Shown here: positions 44,421 to 53,012 of the stretch, piece by piece
Layout: the number at the start of each line of letters is the position of its first letter
Position numbering within the stretch: the first letter of the stretch is position 1
Source of the DNA: Hymenobacter setariae
Lineage (GTDB): Bacteria; Bacteroidota; Bacteroidia; Cytophagales; Hymenobacteraceae
NCBI RefSeq assembly: GCF_007713685.1
Contig: NZ_VMRJ01000005.1
Location: 462,310 to 526,309, forward strand
DNA: 64,000 nt
Direction of reading: 5' to 3'
Made by a program: the position numbers and the translations under genes
The notes under the pieces: model-generated
What the model was told of the DNA's origin: nothing
Seen by the model: only the letters and a program-made list of their open reading frames with translations
Database searches by the model: none

Positions 44421-45131
44421 TCACGATGCGAGGCTAGCCACTAGCTCGGCGACCAGGGCGGCGTCGGTTTGCCATTCGGGCGCCGCAAATAGGCCTGCCG
44501 CTGGGTCGGGCGGCAGCTCGCGCTTGGCGCTGGCGTGAAACTCCTGGGCGCCGGTACGGGCTGCCAGCGTCTGCACATTACCGGCCGTGATGCCAGCGCC
44601 GGGCATAATCTGAATGCGGCCGGCCGCCTGGGCCACCAGCGCGGCCAACTGAGCCTGGCCCGCCTCGGCCGAGGGCTGGCCGCCCGAGGTGAGCACCCGC
44701 TGGCACCCTAGGCCGATAATATCTTCTAAGGCTTGGCTTTGGTCGGCGCAGGCATCGAAGGCACGGTGAAACGTGACACCAAGGGGCCCGGCCTGCTCGA
44801 TGAGCGACTGGCACTCGGGCAGGGCCACGTGGCCGGCCGCGTCGAGGGCGCCCAGCACCACGCCGGCGCACCCTAGGTCGTGGCACAGTGCAATGTCGGC
44901 CCGCATGATGGCAAGCTCGGCGGCGCTGTACACAAAGCCACCCGGCCGAGGCCTAATCAGCACGAACACCGGCAGGCTTACCTCAGCCAATACCTGCCGA
45001 ATGAGGCCGTAGGAGGGCGTGATGCCGCCCTGCTCCAGGTTCTGGCACAGCTCAATGCGGTGGGCGCCGCCCGCCTGCGCCGCCACGGCCGACGGCAGCG
45101 ACGCCGCGCAGATTTCTAGTAGCTTGCTCAC
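44421..45131 (-). CDS. cutC: CutC family copper homeostasis protein
   Basis: A 236-residue TIM-barrel protein of the CutC family: EICAASLPSAVAAQAGGAHRIELC, GGITPSYGLI, FVLIRPRPGGFVYS, VTFHRAFDAC and RVLTSGGQPSAEAG are family landmarks. It was linked to copper tolerance in E. coli, though the molecular activity is unclear. It lies 55 bases upstream of ddl on the same strand. Confidence 0.93.
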   Translation of the reverse strand: MSKLLEICAASLPSAVAAQAGGAHRIELCQNLEQGGITPSYGLIRQVLAEVSLPVFVLIRPRPGGFVYSAAELAIMRADIALCHDLGCAGVVLGALDAAGHVALPECQSLIEQAGPLGVTFHRAFDACADQSQALEDIIGLGCQRVLTSGGQPSAEAGQAQLAALVAQAAGRIQIMPGAGITAGNVQTLAARTGAQEFHASAKRELPPDPAAGLFAAPEWQTDAALVAELVASLAS

Positions 45132-45382
45132 TAGCTAAGGCAGCCAAGCTGCCGTTTTTAAGTACTTGCCTAGGGTTGCCGAGCCCGGCCGCCCCGGCGA
45201 AAGATACGCGCAGCTACCACCGCCCGCGTACTTTCGCGGCGCGTGCCGGCCGTGCGCCGCCGCCTGGGGCAGTGGCAAATGGCCACCGCCTCAACCTCAC
45301 TGCCCCTTCTGCGGTAAGCAGAGGGCGGCTCGCCCCAAGCTGCACCTTTGCCTCATTACATCACTTCTTTTCTCTCTTTTCA

Positions 45383-46573
45383 ATGAACACCCTCGCTAAC
45401 TACAACTTCGCCGGGCGCCGCGCCGTGGTGCGTGTCGATTTTAACGTGCCGCTCGATAAAGACCTGCACATCACCGACGATACGCGCATTCGGGCAGCTA
45501 CGCCTACTATCAAGAAAATTCTTACCGACGGTGGCTCCGTGGTGCTGCTTTCGCACCTGGGTCGGCCCAAGGGCGGCTACGAAAAGAAATACTCGCTCGA
45601 AAGCCTCGTGCTACGCCTGCAGCAGGAGTATGGCCGCGAGGTGCTGTGGGGCGGCGACGTGCTCTCTATGGAGGCCCTAGGGATGGCCCAGGCCCTGCAG
45701 CCTGGCCAAGTGCTACTGCTTGATAATGTGCGCTTTCACAAAGAAGAGGAAGCCGGCGACGAGACGTTTGCCCAGCGCCTGGCCCAGCTCGGCGACGTGT
45801 ATGTGAACGATGCCTTCGGCGCCGCGCACCGCCGCCACGCCTCTACGGCCGTGATGGCGCAATACTTTGCGCCCCAAGACCGCGTGGGTGGCTACCTGCT
45901 GCAAGGCGAGCTCGACAACGCCCAGAAGGTGCTCGAAAACCCCGAGCATCCGTTTACGGCCATCATGGGCGGGGCCAAGATTTCGGATAAAATCCTCATT
46001 ATTGAGAAGCTGCTCGATAAGGTTGATAACCTGCTCATTGGCGGCGGCATGGCCTACACCTTTGCCGTGGCGCAGGGTGGCAGCGTGGGCTCGTCGCTGC
46101 TCGAAGCCGACAAGGTGGAGCTGGCCAAGCAGCTGATTGAGAAAGCCAAAGAGAAAGGCGTGAACCTGGTGCTGCCCGGCGATAGCATCATCGCCAACAA
46201 ATTTGCCAACGACGCTGACACCGACGTGGCCGCCAACCACGCCATCCCCGACACCTGGATGGGCCTCGACCTAGGTCCCGATGCCCGTGAGGATTTCTCG
46301 GACATCATCTTGGACTCGAAAACCATCTTGTGGAACGGCCCAATGGGCGTGTTTGAGATGAGCAACTTCGCGGTGGGCACCGAGTACGTGGCCCGCGCCA
46401 TTGCCGACGCCACGGCGGCCGGCGCCTACTCACTCATCGGGGGCGGCGACTCGGCGGCGGCCGTGCAGCAGCTCGGCTACGGCGACCGCGTGAGCTACAT
46501 CTCTACCGGTGGCGGCGCTCTGCTTGAGTTTATGGAAGGCAAGGAGCTGCCCGGCGTGACGGCCCTCGGCTAA
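45383..46573 (+). CDS. pgk: Phosphoglycerate kinase
   Basis: A glycolysis/gluconeogenesis enzyme that transfers phosphate between 1,3-bisphosphoglycerate and ADP. The 396 residues show RVDFNVPLDKD, LLSHLGRPKGG, NDAFGAAHRRHAS, MGGAKISDKI and the nucleotide end SLIGGGDSAAAVQQLG. ATG 45383 gives the canonical start MNTLANYNFAGRRAVVRVDF; the frame continues open for 69 codons upstream but with no conservation. A CACCTTTG element at 45353-45360 may be the -7 box. Confidence 0.97.
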   Translation: MNTLANYNFAGRRAVVRVDFNVPLDKDLHITDDTRIRAATPTIKKILTDGGSVVLLSHLGRPKGGYEKKYSLESLVLRLQQEYGREVLWGGDVLSMEALGMAQALQPGQVLLLDNVRFHKEEEAGDETFAQRLAQLGDVYVNDAFGAAHRRHASTAVMAQYFAPQDRVGGYLLQGELDNAQKVLENPEHPFTAIMGGAKISDKILIIEKLLDKVDNLLIGGGMAYTFAVAQGGSVGSSLLEADKVELAKQLIEKAKEKGVNLVLPGDSIIANKFANDADTDVAANHAIPDTWMGLDLGPDAREDFSDIILDSKTILWNGPMGVFEMSNFAVGTEYVARAIADATAAGAYSLIGGGDSAAAVQQLGYGDRVSYISTGGGALLEFMEGKELPGVTALG

Positions 46574-46595
46574 GCCAAACTGCACTGACAGAACT

Positions 46596-46626
46596 AAAAA
46601 CCTGGCCGAAAATCGGCCAGGTTTTT
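46596..46626 (+). terminator. Intrinsic terminator of pgk
   Basis: Stem ACCTGGCCGA/TCGGCCAGGT with loop AAA and flanking A5/T7, about 25 bases after the stop. Confidence 0.88.
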
Positions 46627-46702
46627 TTATATCCCGCAACGGCATGGCGCTTTAGGCAGTATAGGCAGGTATTCTCATCCTAACTTTTTGACCTTTTCCG
46701 TC

Positions 46703-47458
46703 ATGACTGACCGCGAAATATCCTACGCCAAAATGGCCCGCCAACTGTACCGGGTACTCACCGACCAGCGCCCCCAGTGGGAAGCTCGCAACCCCGCCGC
46801 CGTGGCCGATTTTGAGCAGTTAAATGCCTACCTGCAAGCGATTGATGAAGTAGCCAGCCGCCAGGGTGGCCAAGGCAGCGCTGAGTACAGCGATGCCCGC
46901 GACCGGGCCGAGCATGCCGCCGAAGAAGCTGCCGGCCGCCTCGTGCGAGGCCTGCGCGCCCTCCAAGGTACCGTGCCTAACCCCGCCATTGCCAAGGCTG
47001 CTAGCTACACCCCCGACCAGCTTGACCCACTGCACGGCCCCGACCTGCTGGCGGCCCTCAATGAAATAGCCTCGGCTGCCGATGGCGTGCGCCCGCTGCT
47101 GGCCAACAACGGCGTAACCGACGAGCACGTTGATGCTCTCACCGCTGCTATCGACCTGTACACGCCGCTGTCGGAAGTGCCCAGCAGCAACCAGAGCCAA
47201 GGTGGCCAGCTCAGCGGCACGGCCCGCGAGCTCACCAAAAACCTGCGTGGCCTAGTGCAGCGCTTCGACCAGCTCATCGACTCGCTGCGCGAGGAGATTC
47301 CGGGTTTGGCCGAGCGCTACGACGACGCCCGTTCGGCTGACGCTAACTATGTGCCTAGCGCCACGGGTCCCCGCGAAGGCGGTGATGGCTCGGAGGGTGG
47401 CGTAGGCCGCGAAGTGGCCGGCAGTGCATTCGGCCCCGAAGCTAAGCCGTTTCAATAA
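46703..47458 (+). CDS. Hypothetical helical protein
   Basis: A 251-residue soluble, acidic, mostly helical protein without signal or membrane segments. The Ala/Asp/Glu-rich N-terminal 150 residues suggest a helical bundle, and the last 45 residues are Gly/Ser-rich and probably disordered. No family recognised. ATG at 46703 (MTDREISYAKM) is preferred over a start at 46688. It has its own terminator. Confidence 0.75.
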   Translation: MTDREISYAKMARQLYRVLTDQRPQWEARNPAAVADFEQLNAYLQAIDEVASRQGGQGSAEYSDARDRAEHAAEEAAGRLVRGLRALQGTVPNPAIAKAASYTPDQLDPLHGPDLLAALNEIASAADGVRPLLANNGVTDEHVDALTAAIDLYTPLSEVPSSNQSQGGQLSGTARELTKNLRGLVQRFDQLIDSLREEIPGLAERYDDARSADANYVPSATGPREGGDGSEGGVGREVAGSAFGPEAKPFQ

Positions 47459-47500
47459 GCTAAGCCCGATGAATCCGCTAACGCGGAATTTGAGGATGCA

Positions 47501-47530
47501 AAAAAGGCCGCCCAACTGGGCGGCCTTTTT
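47501..47530 (+). terminator. Intrinsic terminator
   Basis: GGCCGCCCAACTGGGCGGCC with A runs before and T6 after, about 40 bases past the stop at 47458. Confidence 0.88.
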
Positions 47531-47628
47531 TCATGATGTGCAGCCGAGTCAACTGACGCCGTAGAAATTCTTCTTGCGAATAGTAACTGCTTCAGCCAAA
47601 GGCTTGGCGAATCTACCGCTCTAGGACC

Positions 47629-47979
47629 CTAGGCAGCTTTTTTCTCCAGCGCTTGCAGCAGTTCGTCGGCAGCCTTCTCTATGTCGTGGTAGCCTTGCTG
47701 GGCGGCGCGCTCCTTGGCGGCAATAAGGCCATCGCGATGCACCGTTTTGAAGTCGCCATAGGGAAACTTATAACGGCCTTTGTTATCCTCATTTTGGCTT
47801 TTATCCTCACCTAGGTGCCACTGGGCGTACTCGTCTATCTCGTGCTTTTGAAGAAAAGCGTTTTCTTCCTTTGCGCCGGGATTGTGCTGGCCCCAGTGCC
47901 CTTCGTCGTTCTTGATTTTGCCGTCTTTAATCAGGCCTTTGGCAAACGTAACGGCCGCTTTATTGAGGGAGATGCTCAT
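47629..47979 (-). CDS. Conserved hypothetical small cytosolic protein
   Basis: A 116-residue charged protein. The block YKFPYGDFKTVHRDGLIAAK followed by a helix ending in AADELLQAL is familiar from uncharacterised proteins of Bacteroidota and proteobacteria; no function is known to me. ATG at 47979. It lies alone in its transcript. Confidence 0.75.
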   Translation of the reverse strand: MSISLNKAAVTFAKGLIKDGKIKNDEGHWGQHNPGAKEENAFLQKHEIDEYAQWHLGEDKSQNEDNKGRYKFPYGDFKTVHRDGLIAAKERAAQQGYHDIEKAADELLQALEKKAA

Positions 47980-48113
47980 AGCAAAAGGAAATAAGTACCC
48001 TCCGCTTACGCGCTATCTGCCCGCAAATGTTATCGCCGAGCTAACCCAAAAAGGCCAACCTAAGTAGGCAGACGTATCGGGTCAGTCCGAAAAATTCGTT
48101 TGAATCTGCGGTC

Positions 48114-48770
48114 TTAGTTGACGTACAGCGGTTCGAGCCGTTGGCCCATGCTGCGAATAGAGCGCTCCGAAACGCGACCCGTGAGACGGGTGTTAAGCGT
48201 CCGCGCCTCGGCGACGCTGAGCACGCCTAGGTCGCGCAGCCAAGCCACGCGGCGCAGCTGCGGCTCGATGTAGCCCAGCGGATTAATGGCGCCGTACTCC
48301 TGGCGCAGGTAAGCCTTCGTGTGGGCGTCTAGCCTCTGCGTAAAATCGCGAAACTGCTGGCGGTCGCGCGGGTGGTCGGCCAGCACTAGCTGCAAGCGGC
48401 CGGTGTGCAAGATGGCCTGGTGCCACCAATGCCGCCAGGCATACACGCTCAGCATAAGCAAGCACACGCCCGCCCCCATCGTAAGCAGCCACGAATTGGC
48501 CAGGACATCATCGGTCACTGGCAGGCGGCCAGCATCCAGCCAAGGGCGAGCCAGATGCAGAATCCAGAAAATAAAGGCAAAGGCGGCCAGCGGCAACATC
48601 TGCCGCGGCACTTGGTTGCGGTACTCCAGGCGAATAGGAAGTAACTCTTCGTAAGGTATCTCGACGGCGATATCGACTTGCCCCCGGCCATCGCGCTGGC
48701 TTACAAAAAAGCCGTGCTCGCGTACTGTAAACTGAGTAGAGCGGGTAAGTTGACTCTGTTGAAACTGCAT
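48114..48770 (-). CDS. Hypothetical membrane protein with two helices
   Basis: A 218-residue protein with helices at about 65-85 and 100-118, a beta-rich N-terminal region (FTVREHGFFVSQRDGRG) and a helical cytosolic C-terminus. No family recognised. ATG 48770 is used instead of a GTG at 48791. It lies about 85 bases downstream of the site-2 protease gene on the same strand. Confidence 0.7.
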   Translation of the reverse strand: MQFQQSQLTRSTQFTVREHGFFVSQRDGRGQVDIAVEIPYEELLPIRLEYRNQVPRQMLPLAAFAFIFWILHLARPWLDAGRLPVTDDVLANSWLLTMGAGVCLLMLSVYAWRHWWHQAILHTGRLQLVLADHPRDRQQFRDFTQRLDAHTKAYLRQEYGAINPLGYIEPQLRRVAWLRDLGVLSVAEARTLNTRLTGRVSERSIRSMGQRLEPLYVN

Positions 48771-48855
48771 AGAATAATAAAAATACGGCACAAATACACG
48801 CCCCCGCCAAGCATCGAGACTACGAAAGGTCCGAAAAGTTTAGCTACGGCTGGCT

Positions 48856-50118
48856 CTAGCGCAAGCCCGCAAACGGCGACGGTGAAAAGCACAGTACAAA
48901 GAGCAGTACCATTGTCCAGCCCAGCACTTGCCGCCCCAGGTTCAGGGGGCGCTCGTCGGGCGCCCTAGGGTGATAAAGTCCTGACACGCGGCCCAGCAGC
49001 AGCCCAAACAAGAGCCAGCCCGGCTGCCCCTGCACGGCGGGCCACAGCGTAGCCACCGCCAACTGCCCAGCCCACACCAGTGCCCCTAGTGCCAGCACCT
49101 GCCGAGGCCGGGGCAGCGCTTTGCGAAATACCAGCCAGAGGTACAGCGCGTAGGGCGCCGCCCCATACAGCCAAGTATGCCAGCCGCTATGTAGCGAAAA
49201 CAGCCCTAGGCCCGCGTAGAAAATGAAGGCAACGAACAGCAGCCCCGATAGCCGCCCCGCCCGGCGCGGCCCCAGCAGCCCGTACAAGATGTGCCCACCA
49301 TCGAGCTGCCCGATGGGGATAAGGTTGAGAGCCGTAAAAAACAAACTCAGCTCGCCGGCCACCAGCACGGGGTAGTGCAGCAGCTCGTTGGGGTGGGGGA
49401 GGCGGGTGGGGTCGGCCAGCCAGCGCTCTAGCAGCTGGTACAGCAGCGGGCGGCTCAGCGTGAGGCCCACCTCGCCCTGGTAGCCCTGGGCGTAGTCGGC
49501 CCCTAGGCGTACAAACTCAGGATGAATGTGCTGCACGTAAGCCAGCGGGTCGGGTAGGTGCGTGAAGCCGTAGGCTAGCACACCCACTGCCACCACCAGC
49601 CCCGCCAGCGGCCCGGCCAGCCCGATGTCAAAAAACTCGCGCCGTGAGTAAATAGCCTCCCGAATGCGAATAACCGCCCCAAACGTACCCAGGCCCAGCG
49701 GAAACGGAATGTAATAGGGCAATGAGGTGCTTACCCTGTTGTAGCGCGCCACAAAATAGTGCCCAAACTCGTGCACCGTTAGCACTCCCAAAAAGGCTAG
49801 TGCGTAGGTCAGCCCCCGGCCCAGTTCCTCGGCCCGCACCGCCGCCGGCAGGCTAAATACCGAAAAGTCGATGAAGTCGAGGCCGCCCCGCGTGAGGCTG
49901 ACGCCCGCCAGCACGGTGGTGGCGAGCGTCAGCACAAATAACCCTAGGTGGATGGCAGCAGTGCGCAGGCGCGAAGGTGGCCGCTCGTAGCGCCGAAACA
50001 GGCGTTGCCCCCAAGCCAGCGTAGGCGGCGCGCTGGCATCGGCTGGGAAGCCCCCTAGGGGCTCGTCATCAGGCGGTGGGGTGGGTAGGGAATCCGATAA
50101 ATTCTTGGGGAAAGACAC
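48856..50118 (-). CDS. Site-2 protease (M50) family membrane metalloprotease
   Basis: A polytopic zinc protease with HEFGH at 116-120 in the first conserved helix and the second motif LDGGHILYG, the standard S2P pair. Site-2 proteases cut membrane-embedded anti-sigma factors or remnant signal peptides. About eight membrane helices. No ATG fits, and the GTG at 50118 (VSFPKNLSDSL) is the likely start. It overlaps the end of the HAD phosphatase gene by 50 bases, so the two are probably coupled. Confidence 0.88.
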   Translation of the reverse strand: MSFPKNLSDSLPTPPPDDEPLGGFPADASAPPTLAWGQRLFRRYERPPSRLRTAAIHLGLFVLTLATTVLAGVSLTRGGLDFIDFSVFSLPAAVRAEELGRGLTYALAFLGVLTVHEFGHYFVARYNRVSTSLPYYIPFPLGLGTFGAVIRIREAIYSRREFFDIGLAGPLAGLVVAVGVLAYGFTHLPDPLAYVQHIHPEFVRLGADYAQGYQGEVGLTLSRPLLYQLLERWLADPTRLPHPNELLHYPVLVAGELSLFFTALNLIPIGQLDGGHILYGLLGPRRAGRLSGLLFVAFIFYAGLGLFSLHSGWHTWLYGAAPYALYLWLVFRKALPRPRQVLALGALVWAGQLAVATLWPAVQGQPGWLLFGLLLGRVSGLYHPRAPDERPLNLGRQVLGWTMVLLFVLCFSPSPFAGLR

Positions 50119-50740
50119 GCAGGGCTTCGGGCAAGGCAGTGGTAAGGGTGAGGGGCGGCGCCAGGTGTAGCACCCGCAGCCCCAAGCGGCGCGCCGTAGC
50201 AATGTGCTGCGGGCTATCCTCAATGAATAACGTATCGGCGGGCTGCCAGTTCATTTCGCGCAGCGCATGGTAGAATATCTCCTCGCCCGGCTTGCGGTGG
50301 CCCACCTCCTGCGAATAAAACACCCGGTCGAGGCAGTCCGCAATGCCGTTTTTAAAACCATACTGCTGGGCTAGGCGCCGGTTTATTTCGGTAATGTGCA
50401 GCGCATTGGTATTGGAAAGTAGGGCCGTGGCGTGCCCCGCCCGCCGCAGCTCGCCAATGAGTGCCAATCGCTCGGCGGGCACATCAAGCAGCAGCGCGTG
50501 CCAGGCGGCATCTATTTCGTCGTCGGTGGCGTCGAGGTCATACAAACCGCGTAGCCCATCGCGAAACTCGGCGGCCGAGATTTTGCCAGTTTCGAGCAGG
50601 TCAAATAGTTCGGCTTGGCTAGCCTGGCTGTATTCTACAGTGCTACCCGCCCGGCTAAGGCGGCGAAAAGCGGCGGGGGTGAGGTCGTAGTCGATGTCGA
50701 TAATGACACCACCAAAATCAAAAAGCAGATTAGGAAGCAT
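50069..50740 (-). CDS. HAD superfamily phosphatase (subfamily IA)
   Basis: A 223-residue HAD hydrolase: the nucleophile block LLFDFGGVIIDID, the Thr/Ser motif LLSNTNALHI, the Lys region HRKPGEEIF and the acid pair FIEDSPQHI. Small-molecule phosphate monoesters are the usual substrates. ATG 50740 begins the conserved motif after MLPN; the frame is open further upstream without conservation. Confidence 0.9.
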   Translation of the reverse strand: MLPNLLFDFGGVIIDIDYDLTPAAFRRLSRAGSTVEYSQASQAELFDLLETGKISAAEFRDGLRGLYDLDATDDEIDAAWHALLLDVPAERLALIGELRRAGHATALLSNTNALHITEINRRLAQQYGFKNGIADCLDRVFYSQEVGHRKPGEEIFYHALREMNWQPADTLFIEDSPQHIATARRLGLRVLHLAPPLTLTTALPEALRVFPQEFIGFPTHPTA

Positions 50741-50816
50741 AGAAGCAACGGCTGATTGCCGGCCCGCAAAGTTCGGCAATTGAACTGCTGGCTGTAGCAG
50801 AAATAAAAATCTGCTG

Positions 50817-50824
50817 TACCTTTG
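50817..50824 (+). promoter_or_regulatory. Candidate -7 box of the tRNA(CAT) gene
   Basis: TACCTTTG matches the Bacteroidota TAnnTTTG -7 element and lies 31 bases before the tRNA. The -33 TTG could not be placed at the expected distance. Confidence 0.45.
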
Positions 50825-50854
50825 GGCCAACAGCTGTGCCCTCGGGCTAGCTTG

Positions 50855-50928
50855 GGGCCTATAGCTCAATCGGTTAGAGCAACTGACTCATAATCAGTAG
50901 GTCCTTGGTTCGATTCCAAGTGGGCCCA
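50855..50928 (+). tRNA. tRNA with anticodon CAT (tRNA-Met or lysidine tRNA-Ile)
   Basis: Acceptor GGGCCTA/TGGGCCC, D arm with GGTTAGAGC, anticodon stem ACTGA/TCAGT with loop CTCATAA, and T arm with GGTTCGATTCC. The discriminator is A and no CCA is encoded. It is not an initiator type, since the acceptor pair 1-72 is closed. Whether it is elongator Met or the Ile tRNA that TilS modifies cannot be decided by eye. A long AT-rich island starts right behind it. Confidence 0.92.
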
Positions 50929-50930
50929 CT

Positions 50931-50965
50931 AAAAACCCTGTTTCCAAGCTGGAAACAGGGTTTTT
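50931..50965 (+). terminator. Terminator after tRNA(CAT)
   Basis: Stem AAAAACCCTGTTTCC/GGAAACAGGGTTTTT with a 5-base loop. Confidence 0.88.
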
Positions 50966-51521
50966 AGTTTTACGGGGTACGCGTGAGGGTACGCGATCTT
51001 TATCTTTAGCAAATACAGTATTTGAACTATATTAAGGGTTTTCTCACGCGTAGCTGCACATGTATCGGCTGCTTATATTGTAGAGAACTTAATAGCATAC
51101 GTTCTTACTATTGACAATTTAGTGCCTTCTTACTGCATTAAGATCATAGGGTAGGGCTTAAACCTTCTAATTGCATGTTTATTAGTGCTTATAAGTTAAA
51201 GGATTAAATCAAATCCATGCACGATTGTGGCAAGCAACAGCAAAAGCAACCAGTCGTTTTTCACGGTCCTGAATGTGCATTAGCTTCTCAAGCTGAGAGG
51301 CGCTAGTTTGAACCTAGCTTATCGCTCATTCACAATGAGTTGGCCAAGGAATGGCTTGAGTGACTGATTTGTTTTTGGTGCATACTGTGGTACATATAAG
51401 TGCCTGCGTCTATGTTATTATAAAAGATAGAAGCGTAAAAGTGACTGCATTGAAGTAGGGCATAAGTCTTGTAAACTGTTATAATTGCCAATACTTCCAA
51501 GCCTTTTTCGCATCCTAGTCT
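50966..51521. other. AT-rich stretch with no clear gene
   Basis: About 555 bases at the left edge of the island. On the minus strand around 51220-51310 a short frame reads SQLEKLMHIQDREKRLVAFA, which has the feel of a transposase tail but is too short to identify. No RNA gene or repeat is seen. The last 100 bases presumably hold the promoter of the protease gene at 51522. Confidence 0.4.
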
Positions 51522-52094
51522 ATGCCGAATCAACTACCTGCCTTTTTCTTCAGTAATAGCTCTTCATTACCTATGCCACAAAGGGTCTTGAATGAGAATT
51601 TTGCTCCTTCTTCCCCAGCATACCAACCTCTAACATATAGTCTTGCTACTCAAGAACAAAGCAACTGGTGCTGGGCAGCTGTTACTTGTGCCATAAATGA
51701 CTTCTACCCATCTAAAAATCATTTCACTCAATGTGATTTAGTCTCGAGAGTTTTGCAACGAGCTTGTTGCAACGCTCCAAATCAGTGCGATGAGCCTTGG
51801 TATCTAGACCGAGCACTGTATATGACTGCGCATTACAGCGGCATGTATAGTGGTCGTGTTAGCAAAGAGTATCTGCATGACATGATTAACATCCAGCGTC
51901 GGCCAGTTTGCATGCAGATTGAGTGGAATGGTGGCGATATAGGACATGTAGTAACAATAATTGGAATATCTCCTTCTGGGGTTCTATATATTGCTGACCC
52001 TCATTTTCAATATGTAAATTGTTTATATGACACGTTTCCTGATGATTACCAGGGAACAGGGGGAAGGTGGCTTTACTCATTTGAAACTGTATAA
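51522..52094 (+). CDS. Papain-like cysteine protease, AvrRpt2-type
   Basis: A 190-residue protease of the AvrRpt2-like papain fold. TQEQSNWCWAAVTC holds the oxyanion Gln and the nucleophile Cys 50, GHVVTIIGI the catalytic His 142 and YIADP the third residue Asp 159. AvrRpt2 itself is a plant effector, but relatives are widespread in bacteria with unknown roles. Several further Cys (82, 83, 89) could stabilise the fold. No signal peptide is clear, although residues 1-20 are hydrophobic and Ser-rich. The partner gene starts 11 bases later, an operon arrangement. The specific role, toxin or regulator, is not known. Confidence 0.8.
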   Translation: MPNQLPAFFFSNSSSLPMPQRVLNENFAPSSPAYQPLTYSLATQEQSNWCWAAVTCAINDFYPSKNHFTQCDLVSRVLQRACCNAPNQCDEPWYLDRALYMTAHYSGMYSGRVSKEYLHDMINIQRRPVCMQIEWNGGDIGHVVTIIGISPSGVLYIADPHFQYVNCLYDTFPDDYQGTGGRWLYSFETV

Positions 52095-52104
52095 CTTCTT
52101 AGCA

Positions 52105-52740
52105 ATGAGCTTTCAACGTAAAAGTCTGATAAAAAATCAGCCCATTAGTGATAATGTATTGCGTGCTATTATGGAAGGGCTAGAGGAGAAACCGTATAGT
52201 CAGCTCTTAGCAGAATCATTAAAGCCCACAGAAGGTCATGACAAGCAACTAACTGTTTCATTCCCTCAAGATGTTTATTCTATGGGAATTGATGAGATTA
52301 TAGAAGGGAAGTCACTTGATGGTGCTCATCACTTGGGGGTAAGAGTTTTACTATCAAATTCGTTAAACGAAGCTTATTCAGCTGCTGAAGTAAGCTATAA
52401 AGGGAAACAGCCGAGTTTAAGAACTATTGATTCCAGCCCATTTCTGGAATATATAATATCAGGAATAATAAGATTTGTTAATGATGGCCGAGTAAGAGTA
52501 GCATTCGCAAGAGCAGATTTAGAACCACGCTTGCTCCGCATTCCAGCTCTTTACATTACAGCATTATGGTTTCATGGCTCTTCTTATGATAACGGTGTTA
52601 CTAGCAGTGATATAGATTTAATCATACCTGTGGGTCCTACCTATGAGCCATTTATTGAAAATAGACAATATTCTGAAGATGAGTTTCTGGCTTTAATGCA
52701 ACAGGCAGCGCGGAAGCGAATAGAGCAGGAACCACGATGA
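52105..52740 (+). CDS. Unknown partner protein of the papain-like protease
   Basis: A 211-residue soluble protein: helical N-terminus (VLRAIMEGLEEKPYSQLLAE), mixed centre (SSPFLEYIISGIIRFVNDGR, IPALYITALWFHGSS) and the acidic stretch SSDIDLIIPVG. No motif recognised. ATG 52105 is chosen over 52027 since the upstream part overlaps the protease frame. Its position right after the protease suggests a substrate, inhibitor or immunity function, but this is inference from layout alone. Confidence 0.7.
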   Translation: MSFQRKSLIKNQPISDNVLRAIMEGLEEKPYSQLLAESLKPTEGHDKQLTVSFPQDVYSMGIDEIIEGKSLDGAHHLGVRVLLSNSLNEAYSAAEVSYKGKQPSLRTIDSSPFLEYIISGIIRFVNDGRVRVAFARADLEPRLLRIPALYITALWFHGSSYDNGVTSSDIDLIIPVGPTYEPFIENRQYSEDEFLALMQQAARKRIEQEPR

Positions 52741-53012
52741 CTCCTTAATATGCATTGAGTATGTTAAAGGGAAAAGTAGGCCCTAGTCTACCCTAAATAA
52801 CTGATCTGTATTAGCTCTGAGCTAATAAGAATACCCGTATCCACAGTAGTAGGCTTTTGGTGGACTCGCTAGGTACGGTTATGAAGCAGTTTCCCAGTGG
52901 CAACCGCTACACTCACTTAAAATGCTAGCACAATAGCCAATAGCCAAAGGTGGAAACTTGGAGTGATAATGGAGTAAAGCGTGATATGAACCCCGTGTAC
53001 TGAAAATAAGCA

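Noticed and set aside
45176..45382. 69-codon N-terminal extension of phosphoglycerate kinase
   Set aside because: No conservation, and the canonical Pgk start lies at 45383 after a promoter-like element.
51220..51310. Minus-strand fragment that might be a transposase tail
   Set aside because: Too short and without flanking inverted repeats or the catalytic region.
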